The notes beneath the pieces are model-generated. The model saw nothing but the letters and a program-made list of their open reading frames with translations, searched no databases and had not been told where the DNA came from. Below are positions 1 to 8,000 of a DNA stretch of 64,000 nt, piece by piece. Both the position numbers and the translations under genes were made by a program. Source of the stretch: Anaerolineae bacterium (GTDB lineage: Bacteria > Chloroflexota > Anaerolineae > Aggregatilineales > UBA2796). Every line of letters begins with the position of its first letter. Position 1 is the first letter of the stretch. Location: NCBI GenBank assembly GCA_019637615.1, contig JAHBVJ010000010.1:1-64000 (forward strand), written 5' to 3'.

Positions 1-493
1 AAGGTAAGCCCGACAATTCATTGTCGGGGTTTTACCAACGTTCCACGTGCATTCCGTCCACGCGCATCCAAAGGCGGCGGGGAAACCCGTGAAGGGTGGT
101 TCACGGGCTGCCGCGTGGGAATGACCGCGAGGAGTGACCAAGGATATAAGTTGGTAAAGATGATCGGGAACGCCCTGACACTCGCCTTACGACCTTGTTG
201 TGATTGGGGAGTCGTTGGCGTTCCCAGATACAGTCAAGATGATAAAATGGAATTTCTTATTTGAACATCCTTACATTTGTAAGCGTACAAATGTATGCTT
301 ACAAATGTAAGGGGGTATGAGCGCGGATTACTATTTTTCGATGATTGAGATGAGCCGATGTAAGCACCCCATTTGTTCTGACCCGCTGCCGTTGCATCAA
401 GAATATTTATGGAAACGCAAACCATTCTTAACGCTCACGACGCGAAAATATGGTAAGATAATCTATATTGCTATCTAGTAAACGGACAATTAC
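1..493. other. Intergenic region upstream of the first STAS-like gene
   Basis: No gene is supported here. The first 50 bases hold a partial copy of a dispersed palindromic repeat (the CCGACAAT/ATTGTCGG hairpin). Positions 166-323 hold the first copy of the element described in the next entry. The AT-rich stretch at about 440-475 precedes the gene at 494 and probably carries its promoter; a possible -10 box (TAAGAT) lies at 454-459, but no good -35 box is 17 bases upstream. The short minus-strand frame at 234-425 has no recognisable protein features and runs through the repeat, so I do not call it. Confidence 0.5.
166..323 (+). repeat. Palindromic element with TTACATTTGTAAG words, copy 1
   Basis: A 9-bp inverted repeat GGGAACGCC (166-174) / GGCGTTCCC (217-225) encloses a shorter inner pair ACGAC/GTCGT, so the unit can fold into a long hairpin. 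About 45 bases further on is a cluster of alternating TTACATTTGTAAGC words in both orientations (about 268-311), ending in GGGGGTATGAGCG. The whole arrangement is repeated at 935-1105. Each copy lies just upstream of a STAS-like gene, which suggests that element plus gene was duplicated as a unit. Function unknown: possible protein-binding iterons or a non-autonomous mobile element. Confidence 0.7.
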
Positions 494-925
494 ATGCTTG
501 AGCGAACGTCAGTAACCACGGGTTCACTTACTTATCAAACGCTTGGTGAAAATATCCACTTCGTCCGGTTCGAAGAAGCATCACGACAGACCGTGATCAC
601 GTTGATAAACCTGCTTGAGCGTTTGTACGCACAATCCGGCGCGTCTGACGACCTGTATCTGCTGGTTGATTCGTCGGCGGTATCGCTGCCGATGACCACC
701 GCGATCCGCGAAGGCATTGATCTGGAAAAGCGGCACCCGAACCACCCGACTGTGCATGTCGCGCTGCTGCAACGGCATCCGCTGGCGAAAATGCTGGATA
801 CGATGCTGCGCCCGCTGCGCTTCAAGAATCACATCCGTCTGTTTGATGCCACTGAGCGCGAACAGGCCATTGACTGGCTGATCGCCAAACAGAACAAGCC
901 TAGCGAGACATGGGCAATTGGTTGA
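494..925 (+). CDS. Small SpoIIAA/STAS-like protein, paralogue 1
   Basis: A 143-residue soluble protein without signal peptide or membrane segment. It aligns along its whole length with the products at 1278, 1828 and 9495. Shared landmarks are an N-terminal NIHFVRFEEASRQ-type strand, a central helix NLLERLY, a strand LLVDSS, and a C-terminal block TMLRPLR-x5-RLFDATEREQAIDWL. The alternation of strands and helices and the terminal 'RLFxxxEREQAIDWL' resemble the SpoIIAA-like (STAS/SEC14 fold) family, which occurs as small stand-alone proteins of unclear role. This family link is inference from pattern only. No strong Shine-Dalgarno precedes the ATG. Confidence 0.75.
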   Translation: MLERTSVTTGSLTYQTLGENIHFVRFEEASRQTVITLINLLERLYAQSGASDDLYLLVDSSAVSLPMTTAIREGIDLEKRHPNHPTVHVALLQRHPLAKMLDTMLRPLRFKNHIRLFDATEREQAIDWLIAKQNKPSETWAIG

Positions 926-934
926 TGCCGAGCC

Positions 935-1105
935 GGGAACGCCCTGACACTCGCCTTACGACATTGATTTTTGGTGGGGAGTCGTCGGCGTTCCCAGATA
1001 GTCAAGATGATAAAACGAGATTTCTGATTTGAACATCCTTACATTTGTAAGCATACATTTGTAAGCATACATTTGTAAGCGTACAAATGTAAGGGGGTAT
1101 GAGCG
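935..1105 (+). repeat. Palindromic element with TTACATTTGTAAG words, copy 2
   Basis: Second copy of the element at 166-323. The GGGAACGCC/GGCGTTCCC arms and the flank AGTCAAGATGATAAAA are conserved, while the hairpin loop and the number of words differ: here TTACATTTGTAAGCA is iterated in direct orientation before the final inverted TACAAATGTAAG. It lies immediately after the stop of the first STAS-like gene and before the second. The remainder of the gap to 1278 holds no gene. A possible -10 (TAGTAT, 1240-1245) sits about 32 bases before the next start. Confidence 0.7.
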
Positions 1106-1277
1106 TAAAACCCCCAAGAGCCACGCGTGAATCGATTCCCCTGATCGTGCAAAATTTGTTCTAGCCGCCGAGTCAACTATTCAGACAATCTTCACTAGAA
1201 ATTGAGGAGATTTTGATGTCGATCCACATGACAGTATGGTAGTATATGGTCATCGACAGAAATGTGGTTGAACTTCT

Positions 1278-1694
1278 ATGAACGAGCAACAGGAAACGCA
1301 GTATGAGGGAGTCAGTTACGAGGTGTTGGATAACGACATCCACTACATTCGTCTGCTGCAATCCACCCGACAAGCGGCGGTCAGCACATTCTCGATCCTT
1401 GAGCACCTGTATCGACAGCCATCGCACAGACAAGTGTTGTCGATCTTAATGGATTCGAGCCACGCATCGGTACCGTTGGCGTCGTCGGTACATATGGCGG
1501 CGGAGCTGGAAAAGAAGTATCCGACGCATGTGCCGGTCAACATCGCGCTGCTGCAACGGAACCCGTTGGCGAACGTGCTTCAGACGATGCTGCGCCCGCT
1601 GCGCATGAAAAACCAGACTCGGTTATTCGATTCCGAGCAGCATACGCAAGCCATCGAGTGGCTGGTGCAACAGGCAGATGGTCGGAACAATTGA
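1278..1694 (+). CDS. Small SpoIIAA/STAS-like protein, paralogue 2
   Basis: A 138-residue paralogue of the product at 494-925. It keeps the landmark blocks DIHYIRLLQSTRQ, the helix ILEHLYRQ, the strand ILMDSSHASVP, the helix AAELEKKYPTH and the C-terminal TMLRPLR / RLFDSEQHTQAIEWL. A glutamine replaces the usual phenylalanine-glutamate pair before the 'STRQ' motif. No membrane segment or export signal. Spacing from its neighbours (350 bases before, 130 after) and the upstream repeat suggest an independent promoter for each paralogue rather than one operon. Function not known. Confidence 0.75.
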   Translation: MNEQQETQYEGVSYEVLDNDIHYIRLLQSTRQAAVSTFSILEHLYRQPSHRQVLSILMDSSHASVPLASSVHMAAELEKKYPTHVPVNIALLQRNPLANVLQTMLRPLRMKNQTRLFDSEQHTQAIEWLVQQADGRNN

Positions 1695-1827
1695 AGCCGG
1701 ACTGGCGTGAAGAGGGGCGATTCTACGTGCAAAATAGATGTTTACACGCTTAGGGAAACAACAAGCGATCCTTAAGTTTCACACGAGATACGCACGATAG
1801 AATAAAGCATCTTATTTTATCGAAGGT

Positions 1828-2274
1828 ATGAATCGCATGACTAATTCATCTTCATTGACCTCCGGTGCGATCATCTATCAGGTGTTGGATCACGATATCC
1901 ATTTCGTGCGCTTCGAAGAGTCTTCGCGCCAGAGTGCGACGAGTCTGTTTCAACTGCTTGAACGGCTGTATGTATCGTCCGCAGAGGCTGGCTACCTCTG
2001 TATGCTGATCGACTCGGTGGACGAAGCAGTGCCGATTACCGCGACCGTGCGGGACGGAATCGCGCTAGAGAACCGCTATCCGCAGCACGTGCCGGTGTTT
2101 GTCGCGCTGATGCACCATCATCCATTGGCCTCGCTGCTGGACGTGATGCTGCGCCCGCTGCGTTCCAAGAATCAGATACGGCTGTTTGCGCCGGACAAGC
2201 GCGAACAAGCAATCGCGTGGCTACTGGAAAGACAGAATGCAATACGTGCCACACACGCGGCGCATTCGACCTAA
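1828..2274 (+). CDS. Small SpoIIAA/STAS-like protein, paralogue 3
   Basis: A 148-residue member of the same family, closest to the product at 494: blocks DIHFVRFEESSRQ, LLERLYVSS, LIDSVDEAVP, ALENRYPQH and MLRPLRSKNQIRLF are nearly the same as in paralogue 1. It has no signal peptide. The upstream 130 bases lack the palindromic element of the first two copies, so this gene either lost it or duplicated separately. An in-frame ATG (MTNSS) four codons in could be an alternative start. The gene ends about 50 bases before a convergent terminator-like hairpin. Confidence 0.75.
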   Translation: MNRMTNSSSLTSGAIIYQVLDHDIHFVRFEESSRQSATSLFQLLERLYVSSAEAGYLCMLIDSVDEAVPITATVRDGIALENRYPQHVPVFVALMHHHPLASLLDVMLRPLRSKNQIRLFAPDKREQAIAWLLERQNAIRATHAAHST

Positions 2275-2325
2275 CCAGATCGCGTTTTTGACTTCATTCA
2301 GATTAATTCCTACGCTTCTTGACCG

Positions 2326-2365
2326 GACACCCTTATCCATCTGCATTACAGAGGATAGGGGTGTC
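2326..2365. terminator. Hairpin between convergent genes
   Basis: Arms 2326-2338 (GACACCCTTATCC) and 2353-2365 (GGATAGGGGTGTC) pair over 13 bases with a single G-T wobble and a 14-base loop. It sits between the end of the third STAS-like gene and the end of the minus-strand HTH gene, the position expected for a bidirectional terminator. There is no clear T-run. Confidence 0.5.
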
Positions 2366-2377
2366 TGTGTGAATCGG

Positions 2378-2641
2378 TTAAGACTCCCCATCCGGGCGGA
2401 GATATTTGCCACCTTGAAGGACAATTTTTCCCCGTGCATTGATGACAATCAGCCCCTTGGCGGCGAGCCGCAAGCACGCGCCGTAGATGGTCTGCGTACT
2501 CTTGCCTAAGCCGTGCGCGATCTCGCGATAGGTCGGACTGTTGCCGTCGTTACGCGAATCGGCTTTGTACGCTTCGATGAATTGCAGCACCTCGTCCTGC
2601 GTGGGACTGGGCGTGGAACGGCGAGTATCAGTACGACTCAT
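2378..2641 (-). CDS. Small LexA-type winged-helix DNA-binding protein
   Basis: An 87-residue protein made almost entirely of a winged-helix domain of the LexA N-terminal type: PTQDEVLQFIEAY (helix 1), then NSPTYREIAHGLGKSTQTIYGA (recognition helix region), LRLAAKGLI and a short wing ending in RPDGES. LexA proper continues into a Ser-Lys autoprotease domain of about 120 residues; that is absent, so this is not a LexA repressor but a stand-alone HTH regulator. The start at 2641 is chosen because an AGGAGGT Shine-Dalgarno lies 6 bases before this ATG; the longer frame would add 14 residues including that site. It faces the STAS-like genes convergently. Target unknown. Confidence 0.75.
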   Translation of the reverse strand: MSRTDTRRSTPSPTQDEVLQFIEAYKADSRNDGNSPTYREIAHGLGKSTQTIYGACLRLAAKGLIVINARGKIVLQGGKYLRPDGES

Positions 2642-3494
2642 ATGACTACCTCCTGTGTACCAAGTAGCTGCCAAGGCTGGCACGGTTTGCGCATGAACGG
2701 CACAGGGGTGGGATGTGCTGGACGCCGGATTGCGTTCGGGTTGCTAGTGGTGGTAGCGACCGATGGAGACTCCTCTCGTTCAATCCTGTTGACTTTCATT
2801 TACACCTTCCGCAAGATTAGCAGCCGAGGATGACTGCATGGGCAGCTATCATACGATAGAACGTAAGGACAGGTCAAGCCTCAATTGTCGAACAATTGGT
2901 TATAATTTGGTTTGAATTATGCCAAGATTGGTAAGCAAAGACGGTGAAATACGAGGAGAAATGAAGGTTAGAGAACGGTTGTCGTAGTAGAACCGGAATG
3001 GGTAAAAGAGCAGGTCAGCGGGGTGATAGTGGACGTAGTGGCGTTGAAGGAATCAAGTTGCGATGTGGTGTAACGGCGCGTAGGCAAGTTGTCAAGGCCG
3101 CCCTACGTTACTGGTGTTGAAGAAATCAGAACGGACAACCGAGTCCCGACAATGAATTGTCGGGCTTACCCTACAAAGTCCCTGCGGGACTCCAAAGCAT
3201 GACATTATGGTTGTGTTTGTTTAAGAAATATATCCCCCGACTGCACGTTCACTGAGGAGTTCACGAGGAGGACGTAAGACACGGCAAGGGAAGGATGGAG
3301 GCGGCGGCCTAGCCGAGAAGGGGTAAGCGTGCCTAGTGGCGGGCACCTAACTTGCGGTCGGACGGAGGGCGTTTACACGCTCAATGACGCGCGATTTCAA
3401 GTATTGGTAATCCGGTTGCGCTGCTCCCTTTTTCATACTTTACTGATCTGCATATGGCGGAATTTTAATGGTAGCCAGAAGCGGGAGTATCGGT
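2642..3494. other. Long intergenic region with a palindrome and a dispersed repeat
   Basis: I see no supported gene in these 850 bases. A perfect 7-bp palindrome CAATTGT-CGA-ACAATTG lies at 2882-2898 and is followed at once by TATAAT (2901-2906), which looks like an operator beside a promoter pointing rightwards. Downstream only a tiny frame exists: ATG at 2961 after a good GAGGAG, reading eight codons (MKVRERLS) to a double TAG, so either a leader peptide or a dead gene start. Positions about 3095-3200 hold a copy of the dispersed hairpin repeat. The frames at 2513-2833 and 3329-3700 lack protein character. Confidence 0.45.
3095..3200 (+). repeat. Dispersed palindromic repeat (CCGACAAT hairpin), copy
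   Basis: Contains, in order, an ACGTT..GGTGTT.AAGAAAT leader, the hairpin CCCGACAAT-GA-ATTGTCGGG, the linker CTTACCCTAC, and a second small hairpin AGTCCCTGCGGGACT. The same order recurs at 6130-6290, in inverted form at 35241-35370 and 39305-39405, and partly at 1-50, 50442-50510 and 53385-53430. Confidence 0.75.
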
Positions 3495-5243
3495 ATGGTC
3501 ACGTTCATGCGCTCACGTCGGCAGCAAACTTCGCTGTTGACCCTGTTCATCGTGGTGTGTCTGCTGCTGCAATTGGCGGTCGGGGCGTCGCCCGCGTCGG
3601 CGGGACTGCTGCAAAATATCGGAGATTTCCTCAGCCTCGGCGCGAACACCGTGCGCGAGATCAAGGATTTGATCGCCAACGCGCCAACGGATGTGCGTAA
3701 TGTGCTCGGCGCTGTCGCGGATGAGCTGCAAGGGATGCTAGATCAGATCAGCGAGACGTTTCAGGATAACCTGAATGTGTCGCTGGACAGCGTGGACGCG
3801 CTGACGAACAACAAAATCCAGCAAGCGCAGGCGCTGATCGAAGACATCAACAGCAAATTGCAGGATAACGTCAAGCTGTTCGCGGGCGTGTTCAACGACT
3901 CGCTGCAAAATGCGGCGAATCAACTCAAGCAAACTACCGCGTTCTTGCAAGACGCCTTGAAGGATTCGTTGATTCTGGGCGGCGAGACGGCGGCCTTCGT
4001 GGTGGATCGGACGTTCCACAACGCGATCATCGTGGTGGCGCTATTGATCTTGGGAATCGGATTGATCAGCTTCATCTGGCTGCTGTTCAAGAGCCAGCTA
4101 CCGCAGCAAGGCATCCCAAGAACGCTGGCGTTTTCGTTCATGGCGGCGTTCGTGGTGCTGTTCGGGTCGCTGGTGATCGTGCCGCAAGCGCGGGCGTTCG
4201 TGATGATCAACACGGGGCTAGGGCTGAAGCAGAAATTGGACAAAATCGCCAGCGATCCGCGTTTGATCGCGCTGGTGCCTGACCGTTTGACGGTGGGAAT
4301 CAACAAAGAGTTGGAAGTGTGGGGCAGTTCGCTGCTGCCGCAAAACACCACGCCCACCGCCAAGATCGGCAGCACGAGCGTGAATGTCAAGGCGGCGAGC
4401 AATGACCGAATCGTGCTGGACATCGCGGGTCTGACGGGACAGGCCGAGGGCAGCGCTAACGTCACGTTGGCTTATCCCGACGGGAAATCGATCACGGGCG
4501 TGGTGCGCTTCCTGATCCCGACGGCGACGCCCGCCCCCGTTGACCTCACCATTGAGAGCATCAGCATCAGTCCGGCCTCGCCACAAGAGGATGACAACGT
4601 GCGCGTGCTGGTCACGGTGAGGAATGTGGGCGGCGGGAACGCGGGCAGTTTCCGCGTAGGGTGGCGTCCGTGCGCGGCGCAACCGCGAGAGACGAAGGTG
4701 GTGCCGAGTCTGGCGGCGGGACAAAGTACGCCCGTCGAGTTCAATCACGCCTTTAGCACGCCCGTGACCTGCGATTCGGTGGTGGAAATCGACATCGACG
4801 GATCGGTGACGGAGAGCAATGAGGCCAATAACAGCGCTACACGGCGGATCGTGGTCAGCCCGAAGCCGACGCCCGCACCGAGCAACAAGTTTGAAATCCG
4901 CGTGACCACTGGCGATGTGAGCTTCGCAGGAACCGACGCGAATGTGTTCATCACCCTGTTCGGCACGCAGAGCAGCAGCGCCGAATTCAAGTTGGATACG
5001 CCGGGACGCGATGACTTCGAGCGCAATCAGACGGATACGTTCACGGTCACGACGCCGCAAAATCTGGGCACGATCACGCGGATACGCATCCGGCATGATA
5101 ATTCGGGGCTGGCGTCCGGCTGGTTCCTCGCGCGGATCACGGTGAAGAACGTGGATACCAACGTGCGGGTGACGTTCGAGGCGAATCGCTGGTTGGCGAC
5201 GGATGAGGGCGATGGCAGGATCGATATTTTCCTGACGCGGTAA
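3495..5243 (+). CDS. Secreted/membrane protein with CARDB and PLAT domains
   Basis: About 582 residues. A signal peptide ends near 'SPASA' (residue 37). Next comes an amphipathic helical, probably coiled-coil region (about 40-170), then two membrane segments (about 175-196 and 210-230). An IPT/TIG-like sheet follows (about 284-339), then a CARDB domain (about 349-455; hallmarks VTVRNVGGGNAG, VEIDIDG, ESNEANNSA). The end is a PLAT/LH2 domain (about 465-582) with TGDVSFAGTDANVFITLFG, FERNQTDTF, LGTITRIRIRHDNSG and WFLARI. PLAT is a lipid- or protein-binding beta-sandwich best known in eukaryotic lipoxygenases; it is uncommon in bacteria. The start at 3495 is chosen for its GGGAG 8 bases upstream; GTG/ATG at 3468 would add nine residues. 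Likely a surface adhesion or lipid-binding protein; no enzyme motif is visible. Confidence 0.8.
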   Translation: MVTFMRSRRQQTSLLTLFIVVCLLLQLAVGASPASAGLLQNIGDFLSLGANTVREIKDLIANAPTDVRNVLGAVADELQGMLDQISETFQDNLNVSLDSVDALTNNKIQQAQALIEDINSKLQDNVKLFAGVFNDSLQNAANQLKQTTAFLQDALKDSLILGGETAAFVVDRTFHNAIIVVALLILGIGLISFIWLLFKSQLPQQGIPRTLAFSFMAAFVVLFGSLVIVPQARAFVMINTGLGLKQKLDKIASDPRLIALVPDRLTVGINKELEVWGSSLLPQNTTPTAKIGSTSVNVKAASNDRIVLDIAGLTGQAEGSANVTLAYPDGKSITGVVRFLIPTATPAPVDLTIESISISPASPQEDDNVRVLVTVRNVGGGNAGSFRVGWRPCAAQPRETKVVPSLAAGQSTPVEFNHAFSTPVTCDSVVEIDIDGSVTESNEANNSATRRIVVSPKPTPAPSNKFEIRVTTGDVSFAGTDANVFITLFGTQSSSAEFKLDTPGRDDFERNQTDTFTVTTPQNLGTITRIRIRHDNSGLASGWFLARITVKNVDTNVRVTFEANRWLATDEGDGRIDIFLTR

Positions 5244-5250
5244 GTTACAC

Positions 5251-5297
5251 AACCTCACCCCCTGACCCCCTCGTTGCGAAGCGGAGAGGGGGAACCA
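5251..5297. repeat. CCTCACCCCCTGACCCCCTC repeat, copy
   Basis: A hairpin-forming repeat: AACCTCACCCCCTGACCCCC, then CGTTGCGAAGCGGAGAGGGGGAACCAAG. Relatives lie at 49827-49876, 61401-61441 and 62889-62940, with weaker ones near 10972 and 35360. Similar repeats are widespread in bacterial intergenic DNA. This copy starts 8 bases after the stop of the CARDB/PLAT gene and may help terminate transcription. Confidence 0.65.
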
Positions 5298-5478
5298 AGG
5301 GATAACGCAGAACCATTTTCTCCGTTATCGCTTGTAGGCAAGGCGCAGCCTGCGTAAGGTAAATTCCATGAAATACGTCGCCCGATCCGTGTGAATCGGG
5401 CGACTAGGTGTGAGAGGAGTGGGCTGCATGGCAAATAAACGACTGGCGTAGATGCAGCAATAAACGCCAGTGAGTCTG

Positions 5479-5841
5479 TTATACGAGCGTACCTGAGAAG
5501 AAGAACCCATAGATAAAGAAACTGGCGATGAACACGATAGCCAGCAACAACGCGAAAACGACCATCAGGATGCCCCAAAAGACTTTGCCGATGGCAGCGA
5601 CGTGTTGGAACTGCCGAGCGGATTCCCAGATGCCGAAGACGAGACCGTTGTAGAGCAGGAAAGTCATCAGCAGCGTCGCCGTCGCCCCCAGCATGTCACG
5701 CGTACCGACCCCCGCCAGAAACGGCACTACGTTCACCACGCAAAGGATGATGGACACTCGCAAAACGAGCGTAGGCCAATGCAGTTGTGGCAGATGGGGG
5801 GTATGGGAAGGAACTGGTGATTGAAGATTTGGCAATGACAT
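5479..5841 (-). CDS. Small integral membrane protein
   Basis: A 120-residue protein with a proline-rich N-terminal tail (about 30 residues) followed by three hydrophobic segments: LVLRVSIILCVVNVVPFLAG, MLGATATLLMTFLLYNGLVFG and a long C-terminal one from VFWGILMVVFALLLAIVF to FIYGFFF. The start at 5841 follows an AGAGGTG Shine-Dalgarno; an in-frame start nine codons upstream lacks one. No family recognised. It converges with the CARDB/PLAT gene, with about 235 bases of repeat-containing DNA between them. Confidence 0.6.
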   Translation of the reverse strand: MSLPNLQSPVPSHTPHLPQLHWPTLVLRVSIILCVVNVVPFLAGVGTRDMLGATATLLMTFLLYNGLVFGIWESARQFQHVAAIGKVFWGILMVVFALLLAIVFIASFFIYGFFFSGTLV

Positions 5842-6417
5842 AAACACCTCTGGTGGATGCCCTACCAACGTTTACTTCTATTCCCATTATACGATGAGTT
5901 GCGCCGGATAGCGCAGCCGAGTTTGCCAAAATCGGGCTATTTGGGGGACTTAACGCGGAATTGTGATCTCTGTCACGTATTTGACGATACGAATAGCACT
6001 AATTCTACACAAGGGCGGCCTGTTCAGGCGTAGAGAGGATAGAGACACACGCAACCTCCCTATTTTGGGGTGTTGAGTCAGCGTGAAGGGTCATTATGCT
6101 TGAGAGTAGTGGGTGAGTTTTGGCAAGGTCGCCCAACGTTGATGGTGTTTAAGAAATTAGTCAGGCAAACGATCCCCGACAATTTATTGTCGGGCTTACC
6201 CTACGAAGTCCCTTCGGGACTCAAGAATAAGCATTAGCGTGAACGTCGTATTCCTGCCTTATTTTTTTGAAAGACCATAAACGTCAGGGTTAGAGACTGC
6301 GGAACTCACGCGGTAACGTTAGGCAGTCAGGGAGAGCACGGTTGGCGTCCGCCATGCAGGGCGCAACATTTTTCAAAGGCTTAAAAGAGCGAATATTTTT
6401 TACGAAGGCAGGCAATT
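5842..6417. other. Intergenic region with dispersed repeat
   Basis: No gene supported. Holds a long copy of the dispersed hairpin repeat at about 6130-6290. The rest (5880-6100) shows no frame with protein character. The promoter of the ferredoxin gene should lie near 6300-6400, but no clear boxes stand out. Confidence 0.5.
6130..6290 (+). repeat. Dispersed palindromic repeat, long copy
   Basis: Carries the AACGTTGATGGTGTTTAAG leader, the GCAAACGATCCCCGACAAT hairpin, the AAGTCCCTTCGGGACT hairpin and a tail CAAGAATAAGCATTAGCG...AAAGACCATAAACGTCAGG. The tail also occurs, inverted, at 35241-35300, which makes this and that copy the two longest members of the family in the window. Confidence 0.75.
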
Positions 6418-6651
6418 ATGCTCCGAGCAGGACTTCGCAAGCCTGTTTCGCCCCGCAATCCATCCCGTGCGCGCGTTGTCATCAATCGCAGCCTATGCCA
6501 TGTGTGCGGCGCGTGCGTGGCGGTGTGTCCGGCAGACGCGATGTATTTGAACGATACCTGTTTGCAAATTGAAATGGATGCATGTACGAGCTGTGAACGC
6601 TGCACAAAGGTGTGCCCCGTCCACGCGCTATCGATGGTCAGGCAAGCATGA
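6418..6651 (+). CDS. Ferredoxin with two 4Fe-4S clusters
   Basis: A 77-residue protein with two CxxCxxCxxxCP motifs: CHVCGACVAVCP (residues about 27-38) and CTSCERCTKVCP (about 56-67), the classic bacterial 2[4Fe-4S] ferredoxin layout with a short basic N-terminal extension. Its stop overlaps the start of the following reductase gene (ATGA at 6648), so the two are translationally coupled. This implies the ferredoxin is the dedicated electron donor of that flavoenzyme, as described for the geranylgeranyl reductase/ferredoxin pair of Methanosarcina. Regulation not visible. Confidence 0.85.
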   Translation: MLRAGLRKPVSPRNPSRARVVINRSLCHVCGACVAVCPADAMYLNDTCLQIEMDACTSCERCTKVCPVHALSMVRQA

Positions 6652-7844
6652 TGAACGCTAGTTATGACATGATCGTGGTGGGTGCTGGCCCCGCTGGATC
6701 GACCGCCGCGCGATTGGCGGCTGAGGGCGGGCTGGATGTGCTGCTGATCGAGAAACATCAGGAGATCGGGTCGCCCGTGCGGTGCGCGGAGGCCGTCGGG
6801 CAGGAGACGCTGCGCCCGTACATCGTGCCGGACGAGCGCTGGATCAACGCGCACATCGATCTCTACGCCATCTATAACAGCGCGGGCGACTCGGTGGTCG
6901 TGCCGCCGACAGAGCCGACGCTGGTGCTGGAACGCAAAATCTTCGACCGCGAATTGGCTTACCTCGCGGCGCAAGCGGGCTGCACGGTACAAGCCAAGAC
7001 GAGCGCCGTCGGACTGCTGCGCGAACATGAGCGCGTGGTGGGCGTGCGGATCGAGCAGCGCGGGCAGATTCGCGACATCCGCGCCAAGATCGTGATCGCC
7101 GCTGATGGGACGGAATCACAGGTGGCGCGGTGGGCGGGACTGAAAACGGTGCCGTCGCTGACCGATTATTACGTGGGCGCGGAATTTCTCCTCAGCCTGC
7201 GCGGGCAAGCGATCGACCCGACGCGCTGTCAGTATCATATTGGCCCGACCATCGCGCCGGGGGGCTACGCGTGGGTGTTCCCCAAGGGGCGGCAGATGGC
7301 GAACGTGGGGCTGGTGGTCAGCGGCGAGAATAAGGGCAATGGCAGCGCCTACGCCTATCTGGAACAGTTCGTGCAGCGCGTCTTTCCGGGAGCCAGCATT
7401 TTGAGCGAGATCACGGGCGGAATCCCGATCTCAGGGGCGCTGAAGCGGCTGGTCACCGACGGGCTGATGGTGATCGGGGACGCGGCGCATCAGGCCGATC
7501 CGCTGACGGCGGGAGGGATCAATCTGGCGATGATCGCGGCGGAGATGGCGACGACGGTGGCAATCAAGGCCGTGCGCAGCGGGGATGTGTCCGCCAATGT
7601 GCTGCGTGCGTATGAGAGCGCGTGGCATCGCCGCTTCGATGACCAGCACAACGCGCTGTACCGGATGCGCAAGTTTTTCTCAGGCATGGACGAACAGCAG
7701 ATCAACGGGCTGATCAAGACGGCGTCGGAACTGCGGCTGGATGAGATGACGCCTAAACACGTCTTGCTGACGCTGTTCAAGAGCCATCCGCGCCTGCTGT
7801 TGGAAGCGACGACGCTGATCACGACGGGACTGATCTTGAAATGA
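6648..7844 (+). CDS. Geranylgeranyl reductase family FAD-dependent oxidoreductase
   Basis: About 398 residues. An N-terminal FAD-binding fold (MIVVGAGPAGSTAARLAAEGG, then LLIEKHQEIGSPVRCAE), the motif GYAWVFPKG in mid-protein, and the second FAD motif GDAAHQADPLTAGGINLAM near residue 280. These are typical of geranylgeranyl reductases, which hydrogenate isoprenoid double bonds in chlorophyll, quinone or archaeal-type lipid side chains. The start at 6648 (ATGATG) is chosen because it overlaps the ferredoxin stop and precedes the Rossmann strand by only a few residues. The substrate in this organism is not given by sequence: menaquinone side chains, carotenoid precursors or ether lipids are possible. 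Confidence 0.82.
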   Translation: MMNASYDMIVVGAGPAGSTAARLAAEGGLDVLLIEKHQEIGSPVRCAEAVGQETLRPYIVPDERWINAHIDLYAIYNSAGDSVVVPPTEPTLVLERKIFDRELAYLAAQAGCTVQAKTSAVGLLREHERVVGVRIEQRGQIRDIRAKIVIAADGTESQVARWAGLKTVPSLTDYYVGAEFLLSLRGQAIDPTRCQYHIGPTIAPGGYAWVFPKGRQMANVGLVVSGENKGNGSAYAYLEQFVQRVFPGASILSEITGGIPISGALKRLVTDGLMVIGDAAHQADPLTAGGINLAMIAAEMATTVAIKAVRSGDVSANVLRAYESAWHRRFDDQHNALYRMRKFFSGMDEQQINGLIKTASELRLDEMTPKHVLLTLFKSHPRLLLEATTLITTGLILK

Positions 7845-8000
7845 GACTGACTGCCGCTATCCTATATGCCTCATCTGAGTAATAAGGCGTATAATAGAAG
7901 ATGGCGGCAGGGAATCGCTGCGGAATTCCAGCCGTTGCGATTCATCGGCTCCAGCGAATGTTGGCTCTCAACGGAGCTACTGCCGCTAGGAGCGCAAAAA

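Noticed and set aside
2513..3700. Small plus-strand frames at 2513-2833 and 3329-3700
   Set aside because: The first is antisense to the HTH gene and its leader; the second overlaps the start of the CARDB/PLAT gene in a different frame.
4218..5258. 346-residue minus-strand frame
   Set aside because: Antisense shadow of the CARDB/PLAT gene, with arginine/histidine-rich composition.
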